Counted from the stretch's first letter, positions 10,029 to 22,301 are shown. The stretch is DNA of 64,000 nucleotides from Burkholderiaceae bacterium (GCA_030654805.1 JAURWR010000028.1:25212-89211), one strand, 5' to 3'. A program made the numbers and translations. The notes: generated by a model not told the origin, from the letters alone.

Positions 10029-11279
10029 TTGAATCCGGAACCTACGCCAGCTGGTTCCGCCAATCCGGCGCGCGCCATCCTCGTGGGCGTTGCCGTCGGT
10101 CGCTGTCCGCAGTTCGACGACACCCTCGATGAATTGGCGCTGCTCGCCGAGTCGGCTGGAGACCTGCCGGTCGCCCGTGTGATCGCCCGACGCAAGGCGC
10201 CAGACCCGGCGCTGTTTGTCGGGACTGGCAAGGCGGATGAAATCAAGGCCCTGGTTGCCTTGCATCAGGCCGAAGTTGTTCTGTTCGACCAGGCATTGGG
10301 CGCAGCGCAGCAGCGCAACCTGGAGCGTCACCTCGGTGTGGCGGTGGCCGACCGGACGATGCTGATCCTCGAAATCTTTGCGGACCGTGCGCAAAGCCAC
10401 GAAGGCAAGCTGCAGGTCGAGCTGGCTCGCCTGCAGTACCTGTCGACACGTCTGGTGCGTCGCTGGAGTCACCTGGAGCGGCAACGTGGCGGTATTGGCA
10501 ACCGGGGCGGTCCGGGCGAGGCCCAGATCGAGCTCGATCGGCGGATGATCGGCGAGCGCATCAAGTCGGTCAAAGAACGCCTTGAGAAAGTCAAGCGCCA
10601 GCGCAACACCCAACGCCGTTCGCGAGAGCGCAGCGAGACCTTTCGTGTTTCGCTGGTTGGCTACACGAACGCGGGAAAATCAACGCTGTTCAACGCATTG
10701 GTCAAGGCGCGTGCGTATGCAGCGGATCAACTGTTCGCGACACTGGACACGACCACCCGGCAGCTGTACCTGGGGGAGGCCGGTCGCAGCGTGTCGTTGT
10801 CGGACACGGTGGGCTTCATTCGGGATTTGCCGCACAAGCTCGTCGAAGCCTTCGAAGCCACGTTGCAGGAAGCCACTCAGGCTGATCTCTTGCTGCATGT
10901 CATCGATGCCGCCAGCCCGAACCGGGACGAGCAGCGGGCCGAGGTGCAGCGTGTGCTGGTCAGCATCGGTGCTGCCGATGTCCCGCAGATACTGGTGTTC
11001 AACAAGGTCGACATGCTCGATGAGAGCCAGACTCCGCGTTCGCCTGTGGATTCAATCCTGCTCGAGGATGGTCGGCAGGCTCCCCGTGTCTTCATCAGCG
11101 CAGCCCACGGACAGGGCATCGACGCATTGCGTCGCCTGCTCGCAGATGTCGCATCGGGGGCAATCGCTTCTGGTATGTCGAATTCAAGCGCCGCAGCCCC
11201 GATATCCACGCCAGAATCCGACAACATTGATGCACGACGCCTTCCAGAACCCAACGGAACTTACCCTCTCCTCGCATGA
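10029..11279 (+). CDS. hflX: Ribosome-splitting GTPase HflX
   Basis: Obg-class GTPase that dissociates stalled or heat-damaged ribosomes. The 416 residues comprise an N-terminal HflX domain with the GTGKADEIKALV segment, a coiled region with GPGEAQIELDRR, and a G domain from about residue 205 with P-loop GYTNAGKSTLFNAL, DTVGFI and NKVD. The first usable codon is TTG at 10029; no ATG lies nearby and the family N-terminus fits. The stop overlaps hflK as ATGA. Confidence 0.94.
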   Translation: MNPEPTPAGSANPARAILVGVAVGRCPQFDDTLDELALLAESAGDLPVARVIARRKAPDPALFVGTGKADEIKALVALHQAEVVLFDQALGAAQQRNLERHLGVAVADRTMLILEIFADRAQSHEGKLQVELARLQYLSTRLVRRWSHLERQRGGIGNRGGPGEAQIELDRRMIGERIKSVKERLEKVKRQRNTQRRSRERSETFRVSLVGYTNAGKSTLFNALVKARAYAADQLFATLDTTTRQLYLGEAGRSVSLSDTVGFIRDLPHKLVEAFEATLQEATQADLLLHVIDAASPNRDEQRAEVQRVLVSIGAADVPQILVFNKVDMLDESQTPRSPVDSILLEDGRQAPRVFISAAHGQGIDALRRLLADVASGAIASGMSNSSAAAPISTPESDNIDARRLPEPNGTYPLLA

Positions 11280-12538
11280 AGACCAGCTCCTCCAAAGCTT
11301 CGGCTCGTCCCCTGACACGGTTTCGTGCCGTGCTGCAAGGCTTGTCGGCCCCGTTCCTGAACAAGGGAGAGGGGCCTCCCGACCTTGACGAGCTGTGGCG
11401 CGACTTCAACAAGAAGTTGAGCGGCATGTTCGGCGGCAAGGGAGGCGGCGTCCGTCCCCCGGCGCCCGGCGACGGTGGCAACTTCCAGCCCGACATGAAG
11501 AGCGCCGGCATTGGCGTCGGTTTGATTGCTGGTGTCGCGGCCTTGCTCTGGTTCGGCAGCGGCTTCTTCATCGTGCAGGAAGGCCAGCAGGCGGTGGTCA
11601 CGTCGTTCGGCAAGTACAGCCACACGTCGGACGCCGGATTCCAGTGGCGCATGCCGTACCCGTTCCAGGCGCACGAGACCGTCCCGGTCACGCAATTGCG
11701 CTCGATTGAGGTCGGTCGCAACGCCGTCGTGCAATCGACGGGGCTGCGCGATTCATCGATGTTGACGCAGGACGAGAACATCGTCGACATCCGCTTCACC
11801 GTTCAGTACCGCCTGAAGGACTCGAGGGCGTACCTGTTCGAGAATCGCAATCCCGACGATGCCGTCGTTCAGGCGGCCGAGTCGGCGGTGCGCGAGATCG
11901 TCGGCAAGAGCACGATGGATTCTGTGCTGTACGAGCAGCGTGACGCCATCGCCAACGAGTTGGTCAAATCGATTCAAACCCAGACCGACCGCCTCAACAC
12001 TGGCATCCTCGTCGTCAATGTCAATGTGCAGAACGTGCAGGCGCCGGAGCAGGTCCAGGCCGCCTTCGACGACGCCTTCAAGGCGGGTGCCGACCGCGAG
12101 CGCCTCAAGAACGAGGGTCAGGCTTACGCGAACGACGTGATCCCGAAGGCCCAGGGCACGGCCGCACGGCTGCGCGAAGAGGCCGAAGGCTACAAGTCGC
12201 GCGTCGTTGCGCAGGCCGAGGGCGATGCGCAACGGTTTGCAAGCGTTCTGGTCGAGTACCAGAAGGCTCCCGGTGTCACGCGCGACCGGCTGTACATCGA
12301 TACGATGCAACAGGTCTACTCCAACGTCAGCAAGGTGCTGGTCGACAGCCGCAGCAACTCGAACCTGCTCTATCTGCCTCTCGACAAGCTGATTCAGCAA
12401 GTGGGTGCCACGTCTACTCCTGCTGCTGGTGCGCCGATGCCGTCGGAAACCACACCTGCCCCGGCCGTTGCGCCACCAGGCGCGATCGATGTGCGTTCGC
12501 GTGACGGCCAACGCAGTCGCGATCGCGACGGTCGCTGA
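11276..12538 (+). CDS. hflK: FtsH modulator HflK (SPFH protein)
   Basis: Inner-membrane SPFH/stomatin-family protein which, with HflC, forms a cage around the FtsH protease. The 420-residue protein has a Gly/Pro-rich cytoplasmic N-terminus, one membrane segment at about residues 78-98 (GVGLIAGVAALLWFGSGFF), then the SPFH domain beginning VQEGQQAVVTSFGKY. A coiled region rich in Ala/Glu follows around residues 270-330. The C-terminus is Pro/Ala-rich. It is encoded immediately upstream of hflC with a 19-base gap. Confidence 0.95.
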   Translation: MKTSSSKASARPLTRFRAVLQGLSAPFLNKGEGPPDLDELWRDFNKKLSGMFGGKGGGVRPPAPGDGGNFQPDMKSAGIGVGLIAGVAALLWFGSGFFIVQEGQQAVVTSFGKYSHTSDAGFQWRMPYPFQAHETVPVTQLRSIEVGRNAVVQSTGLRDSSMLTQDENIVDIRFTVQYRLKDSRAYLFENRNPDDAVVQAAESAVREIVGKSTMDSVLYEQRDAIANELVKSIQTQTDRLNTGILVVNVNVQNVQAPEQVQAAFDDAFKAGADRERLKNEGQAYANDVIPKAQGTAARLREEAEGYKSRVVAQAEGDAQRFASVLVEYQKAPGVTRDRLYIDTMQQVYSNVSKVLVDSRSNSNLLYLPLDKLIQQVGATSTPAAGAPMPSETTPAPAVAPPGAIDVRSRDGQRSRDRDGR

Positions 12539-12557
12539 ACCCTCACGGAATCAACAC

Positions 12558-13445
12558 ATGAATCGCATAGGCTTGTATGTCATCGGCGTGCTGATCGCGC
12601 TGATGGTCGCTTTCTCGACGCTCTTCATCGTCGACCAGCGTCAGTTTGCGGTGATCTACGCTCTGGGTGAGATCAAGGAGGTTGTCACCGAGCCCGGCTT
12701 GAAGTTCAAGATGCCACCCCCGTTTCAAAACGTGGTGTTCCTCGACCGACGCACTCAGACGCTGGACAGCCCGGAGACCCGCCCGATCTTCACAGCCGAG
12801 AAAAAGAGCTTGGTCATCGACTGGCTGGTGAAATGGCGAGTGACGGATGCCCGACAGTTCATCCGCAACAACGGTGTCGACATGCGCAATGTCGAAAGTC
12901 GGTTGAGTCCCATCGTGCAGGCTGCATTCAATGAAGAGGTGACCAAGCGGACCGTTCAGGCGATGCTTGCAACCGACCGTGATCGCGTGATGCAAGGCGT
13001 TCGCACCCGTCTCGCCGATGAAGCGAAGTCGTTCGGCATCGATATCGTGGACGTTCGCATCAAGCGTGTCGACTTCTCGGCGAATATCACCGACTCGGTC
13101 TACCGGCGAATGGAGTCGGAGCGCAAGCGCGTGGCCAATGAGTTGCGCTCCACCGGTGCGGCCGAGGCCGAGAAGATCCGTGCTGATGCGGATCGTCAGC
13201 GGGAAGTCATCGTCGCCGAGGCCTATCGTGATGCGCAGAAGGTCAAAGGTGAGGGCGATGCCCGTGCTTCGACCTTGTATGCCGACTCGTTCGGCCGGGA
13301 CCCGCAGTTTGCTCAGTTCTATCGCAGCCTCGAAGCGTATCGGACGAGCTTTCGCAATAAGTCCGACGTGATGGTGCTCGATCCATCGAGTGACTTCTTC
13401 AAGGCGATGCGAGGCAGTTTCGGGGGCAACCCTTCAGGCAAGTGA
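12558..13445 (+). CDS. hflC: FtsH modulator HflC (SPFH protein)
   Basis: Partner of HflK in the periplasm-facing HflKC assembly that regulates FtsH proteolysis. The 295 residues begin MNRIGLYVIGVLIALMVAFSTLFIV, a membrane anchor, and continue into the SPFH domain (DQRQFAVIYALGEIKEVV). The frame is open upstream into hflK, but this ATG gives the family N-terminus. The stop overlaps the following yjeT by four bases (GTGA). Confidence 0.95.
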   Translation: MNRIGLYVIGVLIALMVAFSTLFIVDQRQFAVIYALGEIKEVVTEPGLKFKMPPPFQNVVFLDRRTQTLDSPETRPIFTAEKKSLVIDWLVKWRVTDARQFIRNNGVDMRNVESRLSPIVQAAFNEEVTKRTVQAMLATDRDRVMQGVRTRLADEAKSFGIDIVDVRIKRVDFSANITDSVYRRMESERKRVANELRSTGAAEAEKIRADADRQREVIVAEAYRDAQKVKGEGDARASTLYADSFGRDPQFAQFYRSLEAYRTSFRNKSDVMVLDPSSDFFKAMRGSFGGNPSGK

Positions 13446-13648
13446 TCGGGCCGATCGACTCCTGGAGCTTGCTGCTGATTGCAGTCGGCTTGATGCTCGT
13501 ATTGGAAGGCCTGCTGCCTTTTGTGAGTCCGGAGCGCTGGCGCTCCGTCTTCGAGCGTGCGGCCAAGCTGTCCGACGGCCAGCTTCGATTTCTCGGCCTC
13601 ACCTCGCTGGTGGTGGGCTGCGGAATCCTCCTCTTCATGCTAGGTTGA
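13442..13648 (+). CDS. yjeT: Small membrane protein, DUF2065 (YjeT family)
   Basis: A 68-residue protein with two hydrophobic segments (about residues 8-25, LLLIAVGLMLVLEGLLPF, and 50-67, FLGLTSLVVGCGILLFML) separated by a basic/polar loop. DUF2065 proteins have this hairpin shape and occur directly after hflC in many proteobacteria, including E. coli yjeT. The start is GTG, overlapping the hflC stop. Its biochemical role is unknown; position suggests a link to HflKC/FtsH. Confidence 0.85.
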   Translation: MIGPIDSWSLLLIAVGLMLVLEGLLPFVSPERWRSVFERAAKLSDGQLRFLGLTSLVVGCGILLFMLG

Positions 13649-13729
13649 TCCGGTTTCGACCTGCGCACCGTGCGGGCGGAGCAACACGGCCCGCCTACAA
13701 TCTGCGTTTTAACAGGTGGGTGGTTTTTC

Positions 13730-16287
<2,558 letters not shown>

Positions 16288-16327
16288 TGACCCCGATCTC
16301 CGGCTGTTGCTGTTTCCTGGAGTGCGC

Positions 16328-16849
16328 ATGCTGACCGATGACGGCAAGGACCTGTATGTGTCCTGGGGCGAGTACCACATGCTGATCGAGCGGCTGGCGC
16401 TGAAGATCCATGCGTCGGGCTGGGAGTTCGATCAAATTCTCTGTCTGGCGCGTGGTGGCATGCGGCCCGGCGACGTGCTGTCGCGCGTCTTCGACAAGCC
16501 GCTGGGCATCATGTCGACCAGCTCGTACCGGGCCAGTGCCGGCACGCTGCAAGGCCGGCTCGACATGGCGACTTACATCACGCTGCCGCAAGGCGAATTG
16601 GGTGGACGGGTGCTGTTGGTCGACGACCTGGCCGACACCGGAGTGACCCTGCGTGCCGTGGTCGATCGCCTGCGCGGCATGCCATCGATCAGCGAACTGC
16701 GATCGGCGGTGATCTGGACCAAGGGCGTTTCGTCTTATGTGCCCGACTACCACGTCGAACTGTTGCCGACGAGCCCTTGGATACACCAGCCATTCGAAGA
16801 GTACGACGGGATGTGCCCGGACGTGCTTGCGAAAAAGTTCGCGATTTGA
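16328..16849 (+). CDS. Type I phosphoribosyltransferase
   Basis: A 173-residue cytoplasmic PRTase. The PRPP-binding motif VLLVDDLADTGVT lies at about residues 96-108, and the hood/flexible loop region contains SSYRASAGT. The fold and the place after purA fit the hypoxanthine/xanthine-type PRTases found in this position in Burkholderiales, which would tie purine salvage to purA. The base specificity cannot be read from sequence. The ATG is 41 bases after the purA stop. Confidence 0.85.
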   Translation: MLTDDGKDLYVSWGEYHMLIERLALKIHASGWEFDQILCLARGGMRPGDVLSRVFDKPLGIMSTSSYRASAGTLQGRLDMATYITLPQGELGGRVLLVDDLADTGVTLRAVVDRLRGMPSISELRSAVIWTKGVSSYVPDYHVELLPTSPWIHQPFEEYDGMCPDVLAKKFAI

Positions 16850-16926
16850 GAGCCCGTTCGAGCGAGCGGCCGACCCTCTCTGCGCAATCGTCTTTTCAAC
16901 CATATCGCGGCGTCTTTCGCCGCCCC

Positions 16927-16956
16927 AAAACAAAGAAGCCAGCGTGAGCTGGCTTC
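16927..16956 (-). terminator. Intrinsic terminator of tRNA-Leu
   Basis: A perfect 9-bp stem (GAAGCCAGC / GCTGGCTTC, loop of 4) starts eight bases after the CCA end. Read on the minus strand it is followed by TTTGTTTT, a good U-tract. Confidence 0.8.
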
Positions 16957-16964
16957 GTTATATT

Positions 16965-17049
<85 letters not shown>

Positions 17050-17065
17050 ATTCAGGAAGCCTGAG

Positions 17066-17094
17066 ATCATATCATCGATAAAACAATAAACCAA
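17066..17094 (-). promoter_or_regulatory. Sigma70-type promoter of tRNA-Leu
   Basis: On the minus strand TTGGTT and TATGAT are separated by exactly 17 bases. The -10 lies 17 bases upstream of the mature tRNA 5' end, leaving a leader of about ten bases for RNase P to remove. Confidence 0.65.
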
Positions 17095-17121
17095 GCCGCC
17101 CCCTCCATCGGAGCAGACCTC

Positions 17122-19362
17122 ATGAGCGAGGTCGAAGGCACCGTGCAGGGACATCGCGACGGGCACGGATTCGTGATCCGCGACGATCGCCAACCCGATC
17201 TGTACCTGTCACAGCAGGAAATGCGAGCGGTACTGCACCGCGATCGCGTCAAGGCGCGCATCGTGCGCTTCGACCGCAAGGGCCGACCCGAGGGTCGCGT
17301 GCTCGAAATCATCGAGCGCAGGAAGGCCCCGATCATCGGCCGCCTGCTGCACGAAAGCGGCGTGTGGCTCGTCGCGCCGGAAGACAAGCGCTACGGGCAG
17401 GACATCCTGATCCCGAAGAACGCAGTGGCCAACGCGACGGCGGGACAGGTCGTCGCCATCGAGCTGACCGAGCCACCGTCGATGTATTCTCAGCCGGTGG
17501 GCCGCGTCACCGAGGTGCTGGGCGAGATCGACGACCCTGGCATGGAAATCGAGATCGCGGTGCGCAAGTACGAGGTGCCGCATTGCTTCTCGCCAGAGAC
17601 GCTGGCGCAGGCCGCCGGACTGCCGGACAAGATCCGTCCGGTCGACCGCAAGAACCGCATCGACCTGACGGATGTGGCCTTGGTCACCATCGACGGCGAG
17701 GACGCACGCGACTTCGACGATGCGGTGTACTGCGAGCCGGCGAAGGTCGGCCGGGCCAAGGGCTGGCGCCTCCTCGTCGCCATTGCCGATGTCAGCCATT
17801 ACGTGAAGCCGGGCGAAGCGCTCGACAACGACGCCTACGAGCGCGCGACCTCGGTGTATTTCCCGCGCCGCGTGATTCCGATGCTGCCCGAGAAGCTGTC
17901 GAACGGCCTGTGTTCGCTCAACCCGAACGAGGACCGTCTGGCGATGGTGTGCGACATGCTGATCACCGCCACCGGCGAGATCTACGCGTACCAGTTCTTC
18001 CCGGCCATCATCAACTCGCACGCCCGCTTCACCTACAACGAAGTGGCGGCCATCCTGGGCAACACCCGCGGCCCCGAGGCCACGCGACGCAAGGACCGGG
18101 TCGACGATCTGCTGAATCTCAACGAGGTCTACCGTGCCCTGGTCAAGGAGCGCGGCAAGCGCGGCGCGATCGACTTCGAGACCACCGAGACGCAGATCGT
18201 CTGCGACGAGAACGGCCGCATCGAGAAGATCATCCCGCGCACCCGCAACGAGGCGCACAAGCTGATCGAGGAGGCGATGCTCGCGGCGAACGTCTGCGCC
18301 GCCGACTTCATCGCCGGCGCCAAGCATCCGTCGCTGTTTCGCGTTCACGAGGGCCCGACGCCCGAGAAGAAAGCGCTGCTGCAGAACTACCTGAAGGCAC
18401 TCGGCCTCGGTCTGTCGATCAGCGACGATCCGCAGCCGCGCGAGTACCAGCAGATCGCGGCTGCGACCAAGGATCGCATCGACGCCGAGCAAATCCACTC
18501 GATGCTGCTGCGTTCGATGCAGCAGGCCATCTACACCGCCAGCAACAGCGGGCATTTCGGGCTGGCCTACGACGCCTACACGCACTTCACCAGTCCGATC
18601 CGGCGTTATCCCGATCTGCTGGTGCACCGTGTCATCAAGGCCATCCTCGGTGGCCGGCGCTACCTGCTCAGCAAGGGCATGGTCGAATCGATGCCGCTGG
18701 CGCGCAGCCTGGCCAAACCATCCAAGCAGGCCAAGCCTGTGAATCCGGCCAAAGCGGTGACGCTGACGGCCGAGGGCGAGGTGTGGGAAGTCGCCGGCGC
18801 GCATTGCAGCGCCAACGAGCGCCGCGCCGACGAGGCCTCGCGCGATGTCGAGGCGTGGCTGAAATGCCGCTACATGCGCGAGCACCTGGGCGAGGAATAC
18901 AGCGGGCGCGTCAGCGCGGCGACCAGCTTCGGCCTCTTCGTGCAACTCGATGGCCTGTATGTCGAGGGTCTGGTGCACATCACCGAGCTGGGCGGCGAGT
19001 ACTTCCGCTTCGACGAGGTCAAGCAGGAGTTGCGAGGCGAGCGCACTGGAGTTCGATACGCTGTCGGCTCGCGGGTGCGGGTGCAAGTCAGCCGCGTCGA
19101 CCTCGATGGCCGCAAGATCGACTTCCGCATGGTGCGCGATGGCGAAGAAGATGCGGCCATGGTGCGCGCGAGGAAAGAGCGCGGCGCCGATCGCAATGCC
19201 ACCGCGGTGGCCGAACTGGCCAGCGTCAAGGAGACCGATCGCGCCGTCAAGGCGGCCGGCAAGCGCAAGGGCTACAGCGCGTCGGGGGCTCGGGTGAACC
19301 CAGGGCGCCCGGCGAAAACGCCTGCGCGCAAGGGACCGGCCAAAGCCGCCAAGCGACGCTAG
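17122..19362 (+). CDS. rnr: Ribonuclease R
   Basis: Processive 3'-5' exoribonuclease that degrades structured RNA and works in rRNA quality control and trans-translation. The 746 residues start directly in a cold-shock domain (EGTVQGHRDGHGFVIRD) and continue with a second OB fold. The catalytic RNB domain has the metal-binding DGEDARDFDDAV near residue 192. A C-terminal S1 domain (GRVSAATSFGLFVQLD) and a Lys/Arg/Ala-rich tail follow. The N-terminal helix-turn-helix of E. coli RNase R is absent. GGAG lies 8 bases before the ATG, and the divergent tRNA gene leaves no room for a longer N-terminus. Confidence 0.96.
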   Translation: MSEVEGTVQGHRDGHGFVIRDDRQPDLYLSQQEMRAVLHRDRVKARIVRFDRKGRPEGRVLEIIERRKAPIIGRLLHESGVWLVAPEDKRYGQDILIPKNAVANATAGQVVAIELTEPPSMYSQPVGRVTEVLGEIDDPGMEIEIAVRKYEVPHCFSPETLAQAAGLPDKIRPVDRKNRIDLTDVALVTIDGEDARDFDDAVYCEPAKVGRAKGWRLLVAIADVSHYVKPGEALDNDAYERATSVYFPRRVIPMLPEKLSNGLCSLNPNEDRLAMVCDMLITATGEIYAYQFFPAIINSHARFTYNEVAAILGNTRGPEATRRKDRVDDLLNLNEVYRALVKERGKRGAIDFETTETQIVCDENGRIEKIIPRTRNEAHKLIEEAMLAANVCAADFIAGAKHPSLFRVHEGPTPEKKALLQNYLKALGLGLSISDDPQPREYQQIAAATKDRIDAEQIHSMLLRSMQQAIYTASNSGHFGLAYDAYTHFTSPIRRYPDLLVHRVIKAILGGRRYLLSKGMVESMPLARSLAKPSKQAKPVNPAKAVTLTAEGEVWEVAGAHCSANERRADEASRDVEAWLKCRYMREHLGEEYSGRVSAATSFGLFVQLDGLYVEGLVHITELGGEYFRFDEVKQELRGERTGVRYAVGSRVRVQVSRVDLDGRKIDFRMVRDGEEDAAMVRARKERGADRNATAVAELASVKETDRAVKAAGKRKGYSASGARVNPGRPAKTPARKGPAKAAKRR

Positions 19363-19388
19363 AAGCTGACTCGAACGACGCGCCGGTT

Positions 19389-20945
19389 CTATCCCCTCGG
19401 GGGGCAACTGGCAGGGCGGCCGTGGCGCAGGTTGTAGTGCAGGTGCTGTATCAGTTCGCTGGCCGGCAATGCACCGGGCCGCAACGGTTCGGCTGCCGCC
19501 CCGTGATCGGCCACCGCTTGAGATGCTGTGGCGAAGGCTGTGCCTGGTTCATCGTTGTCCCCGCTCCGTGCCTCCTGGGCCCACAGCCCGCCGATCCAGC
19601 CGGCCAGCACGTCGCCGGTGCCGCCGCTGGCCAGCGAGCCGTTGCCGGTGCCGTTGATCTGCGGCGTGCGACCCGGTGCGGCGATGATGCTGCCCGAACC
19701 CTTCAGCACCACCGCGCACCGGGCCAGATCGGTCAGGGCCCGCGCGGCGGCCAGGCGGTCGGCCTGCACCGAAGCGGTGTCGCAGCCGAGCAGCCTGGCA
19801 GCCTCCAGCGGATGCGGAGTCAACACGCTGGCGAGTGATCGATGGCTGCGGCTGCGCAGCAACGTCATCAGCTGCGGGTCGGTCGCCAGCGCGTTCAGGG
19901 CATCGGCATCGAGCACGAGCCGCCCTGCGAGGCTCAGCAACCGAGGCAGTCGGTTGCGCACCGCGTCACCCCCTCCGCAGCCGCAGACGACCGTGGCCTT
20001 CGCGAGAACCGATGGTCCCGATTGCGACCAGTCGCGGCGCATCATCAGTTCGGGGTGCATTTCGTCGACGCCAAACGATTCTGCGTCCGAGATCTGCAGC
20101 CACTCGACAAACACCCGCCCTGCGCCAGCTGCATGCGCTGCGCGCGCTGCCAGCAGTGCCGCGCCGGCCATGCCTGCGGCGCCACCGATGATCGCCACAT
20201 CGCCAAGGCTGCCCTTGTGCTGCATGTGCATTCGCGGCGCCGCTGCCGTCGGCGAGCCGCTGAGCCAGGCATCGGCCGCATCTGACTCCGGCACTTCCAG
20301 TGTGTCGAACCAGACTTCGCCGGCCTGATCTCGACCGCAGGCGGTGAACAGACCCGGCTTCATTGTCAGCAAGGTCAGTGTGTGATGCGCTCGCACGCAG
20401 GATTCGCCCAGTTTTCGACCGGTGTCGGCATCCAGGCCCGACGGCAAGTCGATGGCCAGCACGACCCTGCAGGCGCTGCTGTTGAGAAACGCGACGGATT
20501 CAGCTATCGGCCCGGATGGCGCCCGGGTCGCGCCGATGCCAAGCAGTGCATCGATTGCAATGTCGAAGGTCTGCGATGCGAATGGCACATGGTCGATGAT
20601 CTGCACGCCCGCTTCAACCGCGCGTTGGTGGGCATCCAGTGCGTCAACGGGTGCCCGTCGGTCGCCTTCGGCTGCACCGAGCCAGGTCACCAGCACCTGC
20701 TTGCCCGCCGCATGCAGGCGGGCTGCAGCCTCGAGTCCGTCACCGCCGTTGTTGCCGGGCCCCGCCGCAATCCAGATACGGTGTGCGTGCGGCGCCACCG
20801 CCATCGTGAGGCGTTCCACCGCTTCACCGGCGCGTCGCATCAGCGAGTGCGCTGTAAGCGAACCAGCGGCTGCCTCCTCGATTCGACGAGTGGACGCAAT
20901 GCTGTGCAGAGGCCAGCGGCGTGTTGGCGGAAGAATGCGATGCAT
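19389..20945 (-). CDS. nnr: Bifunctional NAD(P)H-hydrate epimerase / ADP-dependent dehydratase
   Basis: Repairs hydrated NAD(P)H (NADHX, NADPHX). The N-terminal epimerase (YjeF_N) domain has the GPGNNGGDGLEAAARL loop at about residues 62-77. The C-terminal ADP-dependent dehydratase, a ribokinase-like domain, has VLKGSGSI and the catalytic NGTGNGSLASGGTGDVLAG region near residue 450. At 518 residues it is full length for the fused form. The start was set at MHRILPPTRRWPLHS; a TTG ten codons earlier is possible. It follows dadA on the same strand with a gap of about 75 bases. Confidence 0.93.
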   Translation of the reverse strand: MHRILPPTRRWPLHSIASTRRIEEAAAGSLTAHSLMRRAGEAVERLTMAVAPHAHRIWIAAGPGNNGGDGLEAAARLHAAGKQVLVTWLGAAEGDRRAPVDALDAHQRAVEAGVQIIDHVPFASQTFDIAIDALLGIGATRAPSGPIAESVAFLNSSACRVVLAIDLPSGLDADTGRKLGESCVRAHHTLTLLTMKPGLFTACGRDQAGEVWFDTLEVPESDAADAWLSGSPTAAAPRMHMQHKGSLGDVAIIGGAAGMAGAALLAARAAHAAGAGRVFVEWLQISDAESFGVDEMHPELMMRRDWSQSGPSVLAKATVVCGCGGGDAVRNRLPRLLSLAGRLVLDADALNALATDPQLMTLLRSRSHRSLASVLTPHPLEAARLLGCDTASVQADRLAAARALTDLARCAVVLKGSGSIIAAPGRTPQINGTGNGSLASGGTGDVLAGWIGGLWAQEARSGDNDEPGTAFATASQAVADHGAAAEPLRPGALPASELIQHLHYNLRHGRPASCPPRG

Positions 20946-21020
20946 GGGGCTTCGACGTGGGTCGTTGTCAAGCAAGAAGAAAACCGAAGCCGATGATGCG
21001 CCGACACGACGTTGTATGGT

Positions 21021-22301
21021 TCATCGGAACCGTTCGGCGCCGAGCCCTTCGGTGTCGATGTCGGCGGGCACGCCGCCCATCATCGCTGTCAGCACCTGTG
21101 CCGATCCGCACGACAGGGTCCAGCCAACGCTGCTGTGTCCCAGGTTCAGCCACACCCCGTCGACGCCGCTTGGGCCTATCACGGGCAAGCCATCGGGCAG
21201 GGTCGGGCTCGCGGCTTGCCAATGTCTCGCTTGACCGACTCGGGATGCGCCCGGGAACCACTCGTCGAGCGCCTGGTAAAGCTGGCGCAGCGCTGTGGCT
21301 GTGCTTGAGCGCGACATGCGTCCGACGAGTGGCCCACCGGACACCCGCACGCGGGTCCCGGCGCGGTTGATTGCGACGCGGTTTCGTGGATCCAACAGCA
21401 CGGAATTCGGGCCGACGTGCGGATGGACTTCATCGAGTCGCAGCGGTGCGGTGACCGAATGCCCATGGACGCCGATCATCGGCAATTTCACGCCCAGCGG
21501 TGACAGCAGGCGACACGAGCCCAGCGCAGCACACACCAGCACTGCATCGAATCGCTCGCGAACCTGGCGCACACCAGACGCCGTGTCCTCCAGCGATACC
21601 GTCAATTCAGGAAGGGTGCCAGGATGGATGGCCAGCACCTTTGCGTTGAACACGAACCGCGTGCCGTGACGCTGCGCCTGCTGCCGCATCAGGTGGGCAA
21701 ACTCCCGGCAGTTACTGGCTCCTTCGTCGGGCAGATGCACGCCGGAATGCAATCGGGCGTCGGGATTCAGGCCGGGCTCGACCGACAGGCACTGCTCCGG
21801 CGAGAGCTGGTGGAATCGGACGCCCAGTTCGTCGAGTGCGGCCAGTGCGGGCTGCACGCTCTGTGCCTCCGTAGCGTTTCTGGAGACGATCAGAACGCCG
21901 TTCGAGCGCTCGAACTCCAAGTGCAGAACGCGCGTCAGTTCAACCGCGCGTTCGCGGCTGTAGCTGGCGAGGTGATGCAGACGCTGGCGAAGCAGGGCCT
22001 GTGCCGATGCGCGGTTTGCCGACAGCCACCTCAGTGTCCATGCGCAGGTGGCAGGGCGAGCACTCAGTGCCAGCGCCGCCGGCAGTCGACCTCGTAAGGC
22101 CAGACCGAGCAGGCTGCCTGTGACGGATAGCGGTGACCAGGCAACGGCGCTGCCGGGGCCGTCGAGGCCGGCATGCGCGAAGCTGGCTTCGGCGGCGACG
22201 CTGCCTCCTTGCTCGAACACGGTGACTTCGTGACCGGCCGCAGCCAGTTCGTAGGCGGAGGTGACGCCGACGATTCCGGCACCGATAACGGCGATCCGCA
22301 C
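21021..22301 (-). CDS. dadA: D-amino acid dehydrogenase small subunit-like FAD oxidoreductase
   Basis: FAD enzyme that oxidatively deaminates D-amino acids such as D-alanine, feeding electrons to the respiratory chain. The 426 residues begin with the dinucleotide-binding motif GAGIVG at residues 7-12, followed by SAYELAAAGHEVTVFE. The C-terminal FAD signature LNLGHSSVGWTLSCGSA is intact, where WTLSCGS closely matches DadA (GWTMACGS). Family length is about 420-430. The substrate could also be another D-amino or secondary amino acid. It is divergent from rpsB. Confidence 0.85.
   Translation of the reverse strand: MRIAVIGAGIVGVTSAYELAAAGHEVTVFEQGGSVAAEASFAHAGLDGPGSAVAWSPLSVTGSLLGLALRGRLPAALALSARPATCAWTLRWLSANRASAQALLRQRLHHLASYSRERAVELTRVLHLEFERSNGVLIVSRNATEAQSVQPALAALDELGVRFHQLSPEQCLSVEPGLNPDARLHSGVHLPDEGASNCREFAHLMRQQAQRHGTRFVFNAKVLAIHPGTLPELTVSLEDTASGVRQVRERFDAVLVCAALGSCRLLSPLGVKLPMIGVHGHSVTAPLRLDEVHPHVGPNSVLLDPRNRVAINRAGTRVRVSGGPLVGRMSRSSTATALRQLYQALDEWFPGASRVGQARHWQAASPTLPDGLPVIGPSGVDGVWLNLGHSSVGWTLSCGSAQVLTAMMGGVPADIDTEGLGAERFR

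Noticed and set aside
17364..19838. A long plus-strand open frame overlapping rnr in another frame
   Set aside because: Arg/Ala-rich low-complexity translation within the well-supported RNase R gene; no motif.
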